Assembly: GCA_016647705.1 (NCBI GenBank) | Contig: CM028333.1 | Span: 6,975,616 to 7,039,615, forward strand | Direction of reading: 5' to 3' | DNA: 64,000 bases | From: Eucommia ulmoides | Taxonomy: Eukaryota > Streptophyta > Magnoliopsida > Garryales > Eucommiaceae | Shown here: piece after piece, positions 35,723 to 46,673 of the stretch | Layout of the letters: each line of letters starts with the position of its first letter | Position numbering within the stretch: the stretch's first letter is position 1 | Program-made: the position numbers and the translations under genes | Notes under the pieces: generated by a model | Database searches by the model: none | Told to the model about the DNA's origin: nothing | Seen by the model: the letters and a program-made list of their open reading frames with translations, nothing else

Positions 35723-38109
35723 CTAAAGGAAGCGGATCGTGGCCTTGTGACCATCATCCATGAATTCGGTAGCAAGCTCGTACTTTAGATTTTCGAATTC
35801 TTCGCCGGATTTATAATCCTCAACGGCTTTCCGCTTTGCCCGACAGATGGCCTTTCCCCTCTGCTGCTCTTCTTTCTTGAGTCTCTTCTCCAGCTCCTCC
35901 ACTCTCTTCTCCAAGTTGACCTTCTGCCTCTTAAAGTCGTCCCGTTCTTTGGTAACAAGGACGTTCCTGGCTTGTAGGCCCTGATGGGCCTGGGCGGCAA
36001 GCTGAAGGTCGTCGGACAAGCGGTGAACCTTTGTCTCGACAACATTCTTCTCGGACCTCAGCATGGCCTCCTCCATGGCGCTCTCAGAGATCCAGTCAAA
36101 AACTACCAACATCCGAAGCATGCACTGTGTGAGAATGGGAATTTCATTACACTTAGAAAAATTTAGCCACAAAAAACAAAACGGAAAGTAAATTGTGATG
36201 AAGTATTACCGAGACTTGATCACAGATGGCATGGCGCATCAAGTTGCCGATGCTCTCCCCCTCCATCAGTTCCTTTTCATTAGGAGGTGTCATGCGACGG
36301 AGATAGCCCGGCATCACCTCCGGGCTCTTCAGTAGCGCACGGTCGGCCGGCAGCCCGTTGTTCGCCACCCCGAAGAAAGATCCATCAACTGTCAGCTTGG
36401 ATGAGGCTCCGGGCACAAACCTCGCTCTCTTCGAGGACTTGTGCTTCTTATGCTTCCCCCTCATGAGCCTTTCTCTTTCCCTTGTCAGAATGGAAAGGAG
36501 AAGAATCACCACTCAAGGTTTTCATAGATTTCCGGGATCCTGACTTGGATTAGGGTGTGTCTCAGATAACCAAGCCCGGCAGGGTGGGTAAGCGACTCTG
36601 GGCTGGCATCTCGGGAAGCCGTACGGGTTCTTTCTCCGCTTTCTACTCTTCGACAGCTTCCTTGGCCTTCTTCTCAAGAAGCTTTTGCACTGCCATTGAC
36701 TTGTCCATAGCTGCAATATTCAATAAGATTTTTAGAAATTCTTCCGTCCAGGTCGGCAGCATCCGGTTCTATACAATGATATCTACATGAATCGAGCGTA
36801 ACACGCGTAAAATTACCAAGTATGGACAATTGATATAGCAGAAAATTTCTTACCGTTGTCCGAGTCAAGGAGGAGATCGGGTGCGGTTGAGACGTTCGGC
36901 GGTGAAAACCAGAAGGCTATAAAGAGCTGAGAGGCGATCATGGTGTTCACGTCCTTGAAGGCAGTCTTCAAGACCTTGTCTCTCTGCTCGACAATTTCTC
37001 TGCTCGGCTCCGGTCTTTTCTTCTTCGGCATCTCCTTAGCTGCAGGAAATCATGAAAACAAGGGTATTAATGTACAGGCAATGGTAAAGCCAAAAAAACA
37101 AACACTTCTCCCAAGGGGCTGCAGCCTTACCAACTTTTCCCCATTCCATCTGGAGGGGATACCTTCCTTCTTCTTCCAGGCCAGATTACCAACCGCTCCC
37201 TCCGATATAGAAGAACTGGGGCTTCCATCGATGAATGGAAGAGTTCAGGTCCTTCAGGAAAGTTGACCTGGACGAAATATAACACCACCTAGCGCTTCGG
37301 GGGAGTGGCTTGAATAAGAATAGGGCCCTGAAGAGCTCAATGCTCGGCTCGAGTCCCTCGGCCCGAAAGATGATATACGAAGCCACCAGGGCCCTTATAC
37401 CGTTCAGATCAATTTGTGACGGACACAAATGGTACTCCTCACAGATGGCCCTGATCCACCAGTGGAGAGAAAAGCGAAGGCCCGCCTCCAGCTGTTTTCT
37501 ATAGACTGTCATAAATCCAGCTGGTGGCATATAGGCCCGATCGTCGGGCCCAGGAACAAAGGTCGTGACCTCCTCCGGGATGAAAAATTCACTCCGGCAG
37601 GAGATGATGAATTCTTCGATTATGGTTGTTTTGATTTTCCATACCCGACTCGAAGGCGGAACTTTTATGAACAGTTTTTCTGGCCCGGCGTTGTGCACCT
37701 CGTTTTCATGAAGTAACTTGGGAATAAAGATGCTGGTATGGATCTCCACCACTATAACGGTTTCGGGAGGGACCCCGACCCCAGCGTCAAGTGATGTAGA
37801 TTCCCCACCACTCTCGTCGGCACGACTCACCACGAATGCACGGTCTTCCAGGCATGACTGGATAGCACCGCTCGTTTCGTGGATCCTGGCCATAGCGCTT
37901 GAGGAGGCGTCTCCCGGAGCAGGACGCCTCTCCACCCTAAATTGAAGGAAGCTGGAGGACAACAGATCCGTGGAGCCGGACTCTGAGCCGGCAGCAGAGC
38001 CAAATGTCGAAAAAGAAGAATAAGAAGGGAACCCCGATATTTTGTTCGGACGAAGAAAAAAAAAAGTACCAATGCCGAAGAGGAAGAATGAGCTCTGAAA
38101 CTTACACAA
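35723..38109 (-). CDS. Antisense spliced ORF of element X (gypsy-type domain)
   Basis: Minus-strand gene inside a plus-strand element. Exon 1 (38109 to about 37130) encodes 307 aa up to an apparent 1-bp frameshift at 37186. It carries the putative plant gypsy-type transposon domain of the PF04195 kind: LEAGLRFSLHWWIRAIC, EPSIELFRALFLF, WCYISSR, WKPQFFYIGG. Probable further exons: 37039-36854 (starts after TGCAG, ends DNG then GTAAG), about 36711-36211, and about 36131-35723, the last encoding a strong coiled coil (SEKNVVETKVHRL to EKRVEELEKRLKKEEQQ). Stops occur in exon 3. Such antisense ORFs are known in the Tat branch; their function is unknown. It is decayed here but recognisable end to end. 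Confidence 0.6.
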
Positions 38110-38301
38110 GTGCCAAATGAAAGGTAGGGGCTACCATTTATAAAAAGATAGTGTGCCGAGACGAAGGGTCGCAAAGGCCAACGGCTGGGGATGCCTTGGT
38201 TTAAACGCCACTGCCACGTGGCACCCATCCAACGATGGTGGCATGGCCTATCACATAATTCAGATTGGGGGGCACGTGTGGCACGTTTTGCCACGCGTGA
38301 G

Positions 38302-40320
38302 GGAAAAGGCTCTCAAACTTCCCACCCTAAAAAAATGCTAAGGCATGCACAATGGCCGAGCTCACGACCCTACGAACTCTCAGCTCGGACAAAATCAAAA
38401 GGGGGAAGGCTCTCAAATTTCTCACCCTCAAAAAATTCTAAGGCATGCAGAATGGCCAAGCTCACGACCCTACGGGCTCTCAGCTCGGACAAAATCAAAA
38501 GGGGGAAGGCTCTCAAACTTTCCACCCTCAAAAAATTGTAAGGCATGCAAAATGGCAGAGCTCACGACCCTACGGGCTCTCAGCTCGGACAAAATCAAAA
38601 AGAGGAAGGCTCTCAAACTTCCCACCCTCAAAAAATTCTAAGGCATGCAAAATGGCCGAGCTTATGACCCTACGGGCTTTCAGCTTGGACAAAATCAAAA
38701 GCGGGAAGGCCCTCAAACTTCCCACCCTCAAAAAATTCTAAGGCATGCAAAATGGCCGAGCTCACGACCCTACGGGCTCTCAACTCGGACAAAATCAAAA
38801 GGAGGAAGGCTCTCAAACTTTTCACCCTCAAAAAATTCTAAGGCATGCAAAATGGCCGAGCTCACGACCCTACGGGCTCTCAGCTCGGACAAAATCAAAA
38901 GGGGGAAGGCTCTCAAACTTCCTACCCCCAAAACATTCTAAGGCATGCAAAATGGCCGAGCTCACGACCCTATGGGCTCTTAGCTCGGACAAAATCAAAA
39001 GGGGGAAGGCTCTCAAACTTTCCACCCTCAAAAAATTCTAAGGCATGGAAAATGGCCGAACTCACGACCCTACGGGCTCTCAGCTCGGACAAAATCAAAA
39101 GGGGAAAGGCTCTCAAACTTTCCACCCTCAAAAAATTTTAAGGCATGCAAAATGGCCGAGCTCACGACCCTACGGGCTCTCAGCTCGGACAAAATCAAAA
39201 GGAGGAAGGCTCTCAAACTTCCTACCCCCAAAAAATTCTAAGGCATGCAAAATGGCCGAGCTCACGACCCTACGGGCTCTTAGCTCGGACAAAATCAAAA
39301 GGGGGAAGGCTCTCAAACTTCCCACCCTCAAAAAATTCTAAGGCATGCAAAATGGCCGAACTCACGACCCTACGGGCTGTCAGCTCGGATAAAATAAAAA
39401 GGGGGAAGGCTCTCAAACTTCCCACCTTCAAAAAATTCTAAGGCATGCAAAATGGCCGAGTTCACGACCCAACGAGCTCTCAGCTTGGACAAAATCAAAA
39501 AGGGGAAGACTCTCAAACTTCCCACCCCCAAAAAATTCTAAGGCATGCAAAATGGCCGAGCTCATGACCCTACAGGCTCTCAGCTCGGACAAAATCAAAA
39601 GGGAAAAGGTTCTCAAACTTTCCACCCTAAAAAAATTCTAAGGCATGCAAAATGGCCGAGCTCACGACCCTACGGGCTCTCAGCTCGGACAAACTCAAAA
39701 GGGGGAAGGCTCTCAAACTTCCCACCTTCAAAAACATTTTAAGGCATCAAAAATGTCTGAGCTCACGGCACTACGGGCTCTCAGCTCGGCCACTTTCAAA
39801 AAGGGGGTAGCCCTCCAACTTTTCACCCCTGAAAAATTCCAAGACAGTGAAAATGGCCGACCTCACGACCTGACGGGCTCTCAGCTCGGACAAACTCAAA
39901 AGGAGGAAAGTTCTCAAACTTCCCACCTTCAAAAAAAAATTTAAGGCATAAAAAATGGCCGAGCTCACGACCCTACGGGCTCTCAGCTCGGCCACTTTCA
40001 AAAAGGGGATGGCCCTCCAACTTTTCACTCCTGAAAAATTCCAAGGCAGTGACAATAGCCGACCTCACGACCTGACGAGCTCTCAACTCAGACAAAATCC
40101 AAAGGGAGAAGGCTCTCAAACTTTTCACCCAAAATAAATAAATAAATAAATAATAAATATTTTTCAGGCATCACATTCGGCCGAGTTCACGACCCTACGA
40201 GCTCTCAGCTAGGCCACTTTCAATAGGGGGAAGGCTCTCCAACTTTTCACCCCTGCAAAATTCTATAGCGTGGATAATGGCCGAGCTCACGACCTGACGG
40301 TCTCTCAGCTCCGCCAACAT
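38302..40320 (+). repeat. 100-bp tandem repeat array
   Basis: Fourteen copies of exactly 100 bp from 38341 to 39740, each with AAGGCATGCAAAATGGCCGA, then a CTCAGCTCGGAC and CTCTCAAACTTCCCACC block, preceded by a partial copy at 38302 and followed by about six degenerate copies to 40320. The last six alternate between two variants (CTCGGACAAA and CTCGGCCACTTTC types), a 200-bp dimer. It lies between the antisense ORF and the 3' LTR. Confidence 0.95.
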
Positions 40321-40580
40321 TCAACCCATAAATGACTCCAAATTCTCACCTACCACCGCCACTTCTGTCGTACTGACGACCTGTCGAACAGAAGTAAATG
40401 TCTTCTCATCAGCCCAGACTCTACTCTTTGCCTTCCTTCTTACCGTCGTTTTCCCCCCATGGGTCCATGGTGTGCCGCTTTTGCATTTTGTGACCGTCAT
40501 TCCCTACTACTACTTTCTTGCTCCTTCAAAATCCCGAGGCCGTCATGTTTCACTCCTGCCCTCGAGACTTGGGGGGTAAC

Positions 40581-41257
40581 TGATATAATGGAATCTTTTC
40601 AGTTACACCACGTGGTCAAAATACGCCCAATTATAGAAGATTAGCTGAGATGAGAGTTAAAATCCCCTTAGTACCGAGCTGGGATGCCCCCCCAGCCGAG
40701 CTGAGGGTCATCTTAGTGAAGAAATCGGGACCGACAAGTTGAGATCTGACCTGCCGAACTGATGGTCTGAGGCACCCTCTACTCGCCACCTCAACACTCG
40801 GGAGTTCACCGAGCCGTTGTGAGGCTTTGGCCCATGGGCCTCTACTTATGGGCTCAAAAGCCAGCCCAGACATTTAGAGGGCTAACATGTCTACTCATTG
40901 GTTGTCCAGCGGATTATATTAATTAACCTGAGCTGGCCCCCTAATTTCGCAGGGCTAATCAAGCACTGGCGCCTATAAATACGCCGGGGCACCCACTGCC
41001 CAGAAGTACGTGACTACTACTGAACTCAATATACTTTCAGCCCTTCACCCCCGAATACTTACTCTTACGCCGGAGAGACTTTACTGGAGATAACCCCGGT
41101 GGGTCTTTGTGCAGGTGCTCGGAGTAAAAGAGTGGAGCTCAGCTCGGAGATCATCACCACCCCTGAACTCAACCAGTTGCAGTGCTGATGGCCGTCTTGT
41201 GTCCTCGATATCCTCCCGGACCATATTGTTGACCCACCACCACTTTTTGGCATAACA
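40581..41257 (+). repeat. 3' LTR of X, followed by a second PBS
   Basis: 677 bp with start TGATATAATGG after polypurine tract GACTTGGGGGGTAAC, end GGCATAACA, TATA box at about 40973. Unusually it is followed by a primer-binding region and gag start (41258-41527) instead of host DNA. Confidence 0.85.
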
Positions 41258-41527
41258 GTTTGGCGCCGTCTGTGGGAATTGTATTAAAAACCTCCCCTGA
41301 TCGTCAGCTCCCTACGAGGTTAAGATTTGATGATCACAAGGTCTGAGAAAGAAATCCGCCAGGCCGACCAAGCGCTTGCCACCAGCAGTAATCCACCACC
41401 CATATCCGTACAGGGTATGTCGAGGGCTTCCAGGTTGGATCCCCCGGTACCTCCTGCGGAGAGTCTCCACCTGTCCGCCATCCCGCCGTCCGGACTGGAA
41501 GGACGGACCATTTAGCACGCCGCCTGA
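41258..41527 (+). pseudogene. gag: Second, truncated gag start
   Basis: Repeats 28934-29210: primer-binding region, then MMITRSEKEIRQADQ from 41327. It runs into a TAG at 41513 and is cut by LTR fragment c at about 41528. Evidence for a tandem element sharing LTR 40581-41257. Confidence 0.8.
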
Positions 41528-42325
41528 GGGGGTTACCTCTCCCAAGTGTCAAACCCTGATTCCTCAATATATCTAAATAAACATATAAACATGACAAAAA
41601 GGTAAATACAATCGGATAAAGATAAATAACCGTTAACAAAATATCAATTTTATTCAAACACATTTTCGTGGAGTCAATCACTCCCTAGACAATATATGTT
41701 TAGCTACAAATGACCTTATATACAATGAAATACAAGCTAAACATATACAAATACAAACAAGGGTTTAAGAATAAAAAAGAGAAGTAAGAGAGTTTAGCCT
41801 TTATCCGAAGATGTGACGGTTCCACGTCGTTGATTTCCACTCCGAGCTTGATTTTTCTTCTTGAATTTGTGATCTCTCCTTGTTGGTATGCCCTTGGAGC
41901 TCTCAAGGAACTCCCAAAAATATTCTTTTGTGTTGGGGTGAAGGGAAGATATATAAAGGAATCAAAATATATAACAAAATATCCCAAAATATCTAAATTG
42001 TCTGTAGAGTGACCACCGCGACAGTAGGTTCACCGCTGCGGCAGTGGGCATGTCGGCTAACTTCACCGCTGCGGCAGTGAGATTTTTGCACTCCCAGTAC
42101 TTTCACTACCGCGGTGGTTGGTCTGCTGCTTTGAAATCTTGCCTTTTTGCTCATTTTCCCACCGGGCTCGCTCCGATATGGTCGTTTAAGTACCTTTTTC
42201 ATCATTTTTCACCCCAAACACCTTATTCATAAAAAAATAAATAAAAACATATTAAAACGCTATAAAAATAATCGAAAACTATCAAAATCGGCTTGAGAAT
42301 AAATAGATAAATTACACCTATCATA
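41528..42325 (-). repeat. LTR fragment, copy c
   Basis: Minus-strand start TGATAGGTGTAA at 42325. It runs to the GGGTTTGACA and AGAGGTAACC blocks also present in copy a near 14321-14350, where it stops abruptly. It contains CCGCAGCGGTG palindromes at about 42030-42120. It is a 5' LTR portion only, truncated. Confidence 0.6.
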
Positions 42326-42499
42326 CGCGCCACACGCAGCGGCACTGAGTGTAGCGTTCCAAAGCACAACTATCAAAAATTCACCGGACAAATATCTCAG
42401 AGTCCTAAACACTCATCTCTGCGTCCACATACTCAAGACTAAGGGGCAACTGATGGAGGTAAATTTGGCCATGAAGATCATACGTGCTGGGAGACCCAT

Positions 42500-43418
42500 C
42501 ATTGGGCCGAGTATAAAGAAATGTCCAAGTTGTGGTGTCCAAGCACCCTTAGCTCAATTATATTCAAAAATGGGAGCCTCAAACCCCTTTCATCCTCCAA
42601 AATCTCCAAGTATGAAGAAATGTTTGAGTTGCAGTGTTTAAACACCCTCAGCTGGGACATCTTCAAAAGAAGGAGCCTCAAACTCCTCTCTTCTCCACAT
42701 TATCCAAGTGTAAGGAATGATCCGGGCTGTGGTGTCCGAGTACTCTCAGCTCAAACACATACAAAAGGGTAAGTCTCTAACCCTTCTACCAGGGTGTCCA
42801 AATATCAAGTTGCCAAGCTGAGGGGTCCGAACACCCTCAACTTGGAAATCATCCAAATGGGCAACCTAAATGAAAATTCAAAATACGCTACCGAGTTGAG
42901 GTGTTCGAACGCCCTCAGCTTAGGCATTGCCCAAAAAGGGGGTCTCAAATGAAGAAGAAAGTCTCTTTACCGAGATGGTGTGTCCGAGCATCCTCAGCTC
43001 GGATTGTCTTCAAATTGGGAACCCTCAAGTAGGATCGAAGACTCAACGCCGAGCTGAGTGCCCGAGCACCCTCAGCTCGGACTCAAGTAGAATGAAGCCC
43101 CTTAAAAGGAAGTTCAAGCCATACTACCGAGCTGAGGTACTGTCCAAGTACTCTTAGCTTGGACTTATGCAAATTAGGGGACTGTGAATTGAAGGTTGAA
43201 GCTACATGACCGAGCTGGGGTGTTCGAGCACCCTTAGCTCGGATTGTCTTCCATTGGGAACCCTGAAGACAGTATTAAAAATATACCATCGAGTTGAGGT
43301 GTCCGAGTACTCTCAGCCTAGACTTATAAAAATTGGAAATCCTTAAATAGGATTGAAGACGCACCGCCAAGCTGAGGTGCCCGAGCACCCTCAGCTCGGA
43401 CTTTTGAAGAATAGAACC
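42500..43418 (+). repeat. Imperfect tandem repeats with CTCAGCTCGG core
   Basis: Units of variable length near 100 bp, each with a GAG(T/C)TGAGGTGTCCGAG...CTCAGCTCGGA core that can form a short inverted repeat. They continue at 45553-45800 beyond an inserted element. Confidence 0.75.
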
Positions 43419-45547
43419 TGTTGATCCAAAGATTTTGATGAACAATTAAGTATTGATGTTTTGGTATAACTAATGTTTAATTGAAGTGTTTCAGTGATTT
43501 AAAGTTCCAATAATGAAGACGTCAAATTAAATGGATGATAAACGAAAATGTCAAGATGATGAAGAAGAATTAAGAGTTTGAAGAAATTAGGAAAAACAAC
43601 TCAATTGAATCTTAACTTTTAATATCCCATTTAGGAACACACACATGGCACAAAATGTATTTTATCTTTTATGTGTGTTTTGATTAAGTTAAATTATTTG
43701 CTCCTATGTGAAATAAGAAGAAATAATTTTTGAATGACTAAAATGGAATATAAGAATATTAGTGGTGCTAATTAAGAGAAGAAAATGGTTAACGGAGCAA
43801 AATCCTAGAAGAAAATGAGTTAAAAATATATTCAGAGAGGAGATCCAGTGACAGCAGTCGACTGGTGAGTCGACCGGACATAGAAGCTGAAAGATCCTGT
43901 ATCTCTAAGTCGATCGACAGGTCGACCGGCTAAGAAGGGCTGAACTCTCTGAATCAACAGGTCAACTGATAGGTCGACCGGTGAAAGAAAGACCAACTTT
44001 CTGAATCTACAAGTCGACCGGGCGGTCGACCGATGCACGCAGCAGCGATAGCTTGGCTACAATCTGAATTGGGCAGTCGACCAAACGCACTGTTTCAGGA
44101 TACTGTTTGATCCGAGATTATATCCAAAAGTAGTCATTTTTTGTTGGGATTTGAGAGAGATTTTGGGGATATTATCTATATTTAAGATATGGTTCATTTA
44201 CTAATTAAATTTTATTAATATGGTTCATTAAATATTAATGTTTCTCAATTTAGTACTTGAAATAGATTCTATTTTTATTAATTGAAATTGACAAATACTT
44301 TGGGGTTTAATTGAGAGATTTGAAAGATGTTTTTAACTGGAATTGAGCCTAGATAAAGTCATTATGATATAAGGGGTCTATAAGTGCTATTAATTGTCAT
44401 GACACATGTAAACTAGCCGTTATAAGGCTGATTTCATATTCCTATATATAGACCTGTGAATTTCTATTTATGACTAATCATTCAGAGAGAGAGAATCCAT
44501 ATATATTATCAAGAGAGATCAGAATTTATCAATCGAGTGAACTTTTCTAAGAGATATCTTATTGAGAATTGTGTGAGTTTTTCTAAGAGAATCATTTGCT
44601 GATCATTGTTGCTACCTATTTGAAGTTACAGTACAATACTATTTTCTTTCAGTGGATTCCGGGTGAGATCTTTCCATATTACTTATTGTTTGTTTATTAT
44701 TCTATATTTGGAAATTTATCTTAGAAATTGTTTCTGATTTTTTAAGAAAATATTTTTTACAAACAATTTCTTGAATCTGATTACGTGCTTCAATTTGCTA
44801 CCTATATCTTGTTAAAATCAAATTTTTGTATCTCATATATTTCTATCACTAGTTGGGATATTAATTGAGTTATTGTTTATCTGGGGTGGTAGAAACTTTG
44901 AGTGAGATTTACTTCTTATCAATTTTTTTATTGGTGATTTGTGACGGGTTAAATACCGTTGGGGGTATTTAATCAAGGGTAGTCGGGTTTCAGTCTCTTC
45001 CTGTAAAGAGATTGAGGTAGTGATTCTTCTTGAATAAGAATTGTGTTTTGAGTGATTTGTAAAGGTTCCATCCTTACTTGTGAAAATGATCGTTGGAGTG
45101 TTTGTGAAAGGTTTTGATTTTTGAGCCTTAGTGTTAAAAAGGATTTGGTTATTTTTTAGCTTGTAAAAAGTAGAGGTTCTTCCTTAGTCTGAGAAAAGGA
45201 TATTGTAAAGGTTGATTCTGAGCCTGTAAAAAAATCGGTATGCGGGTTTGGTTCCTACCTTTAAAGGAATCTTGGTTTTAGTGAGTGCGACCTCCGTGGA
45301 GCTCGGGGGACTGGATTAGCTAAGAGTAGCTTGGTGAACCAGTATAAATCTTTTGTGTGTTGCATTACTATTTTGTTATTTTTACTATTTGGGTGTGCAC
45401 ATAGATTGATAATATTATTCCACTATGTTATAAAGATAATAATTAATTTGGGCTTAAAATTAATTATTTGATTTATTCAAGTTTTATTCTGATTATTTTT
45501 TAATTACCTAATTCACCCCCCATCTTGGGTATTCTACTGGGCCAACA
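43419..45547 (+). mobile_element. 2.1-kb solo-LTR-like insertion
   Basis: TGTTGATCC start and GGGCCAACA end, with flanks GAACC (43414-43418) and GAGCC (45548-45552), a one-mismatch 5-bp target duplication; the tandem repeat unit resumes after it. The 3' end with ATTCACCCCCCATCTTGGGT is typical of long Copia LTRs. No internal coding region, hence a solo LTR. It contains a cluster of GTCGACC motifs at 43855-44035. Confidence 0.65.
43855..44090 (+). repeat. GTCGACC minisatellite
   Basis: About four units near 58 bp, each with paired GTCGACCGG-type words (TCGACTGGTGAGTCGACC, AGGTCGACCGG, GGCGGTCGACCG) separated by CTGAATC blocks, inside the solo LTR. Confidence 0.7.
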
Positions 45548-46427
45548 GAGCCTCAAATGGAAAGTTCATGCTACGCCACTGAGTTGAGGTCTCCAAATAC
45601 TCTCAGCTCAGACTTATTCTCAAAGGGGTTCTCTCAAGGGACACTGAAACAGCGTGTCCAAGCTGGGGTATCCGAGCATTCTCAGCTCAGACTTCTCCAA
45701 AATGAAGTCTCCCCTCTTAAATGAAGATCATCGTGCCTAGTGAGGGGTTCGAGCACCCTCAACTTGGATTCTTCAACATATGGGGCCTCTTAAGGCCGTT
45801 TTGAAGCTACTGAAACTGTTTTGACGCCTTCTCCACCTCCCGATCGTCTAGAGGGGCTAAAAACAAGTCATTACTCTCCATTTTAGGTAGGCCAGCCCAT
45901 GGACTTCTACAAAGTGGGCCTAAAAGCCCAGTCCAAGTGATTAAGGCCTTAATTCGCAAGCTCATTGGCTGTCAGATGAATTAAGTTAATTAACCGAGTT
46001 CGACTCCCTAATTTCACGGTGCTAGTTGAGCCCAGCGCTCTATAAATACTCCTTGGCATCCAATGCCAAAAGGTACATGCTTCTAATTCACTCTAGAGCA
46101 CTTATAGCCTTCTCTCCCCGAATACTTATTTTCACACTAGAGGGGTCTCACAAGGCACAACCCTGGTAGGCCTTTATGCAGATGCTCGGAGTGCAATTTG
46201 AAGCTTGGCTCAAAGATCGAAACAGAGTCCTGAGAGGAATCCCGCTCGGAGTCTGAACAGGATCTATGAGTCTATCGAGGAGCTTAGGTCAGATCGCAAG
46301 GATTTTCAAAGCGTCAAGAGTTCATTGATCTCCGATTCACCAGTTTACCACCTCCACATCAAAAACAAATCACGTGTCATCTGTCCGGACCATACTGTTG
46401 GTGCTCGCCATTTTTTTACACCAACAG

Positions 46428-46663
46428 ATGGAAATGAACCACCAAGAGACTTTGTATCTCATGTGTGTGTAGAGAGAGAAATAGAGAAGAGATGAGAGAG
46501 TCAGGGAAGGAAGATGAAATAAATGGAAGAAACACCGCCTATTGAAGCCAGTCTTTGTAACACTGACTACTTTTAGCCGGTATTACAAACAAAGACTACT
46601 TGGGTGAAGCCAATGATGAGATCACCGGTTTCACCTAATTAAAATAAAATAAAATTATGTGCA
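46428..46663. other. Spacer, possible TE end
   Basis: Between LTR Z and the Mutator-like element. GA-rich with a CACTGACTACTTTTAGCCGG stretch; no recognised feature. Confidence 0.3.
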
Positions 46664-46673
46664 TAAACAGTAT

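Larger units (their letters stand above)
28259..41257 (+). mobile_element. Tat-like Ty3/Gypsy element X, near complete
   Basis: 13 kb: LTR 28259-28933, primer-binding region, gag, protease, RT, RNase H, second RNase H, integrase ending 34881, spacer, antisense spliced ORF 35723-38109, 100-bp repeat array, polypurine tract 40567-40580 and LTR 40581-41257. The order and extra RNase H fit the Tat branch, in which an antisense ORF and tandem repeats between pol and the 3' LTR are known. Gag-pol lies in one frame broken by two frameshifts (about 31705 and 33090) and many stops, so this copy cannot move itself. Confidence 0.85.
42326..46427 (+). mobile_element. Related Tat-like 3' end with repeat-bearing LTR (Z)
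   Basis: A polypurine-like CTAAGGGGCAAC at about 42437-42448 precedes TGATGGAGG. The sequence ends TTTACACCAACA at 46427. The last 600 bp match the LTRs of X: TATA box TCTATAAATACTCC near 46040, GGTACATGC, and the GGACCATACTGTTGG end. Between lie tandem repeats of about 100 bp carrying CCGAGCACCCTCAGCTCGGA (42500-43418 and 45553-45800). Either the LTR itself holds the repeats, or the repeats are internal and the LTR starts near 45820. Confidence 0.55.

Noticed and set aside
35225-35788. 187-aa frame
   Set aside because: Runs through a 38-bp A tract and is antisense to the coiled-coil exon; artefact.
38191-39944. Series of overlapping 98-aa frames with near-identical protein
   Set aside because: They are produced by the 100-bp repeat period (100 is not a multiple of 3, so a frame runs about three units then stops). 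No domain; not genes.
38302-40320. CRISPR-like regular repeat
   Set aside because: Units are contiguous tandem copies with no unique spacers, in a plant retroelement.
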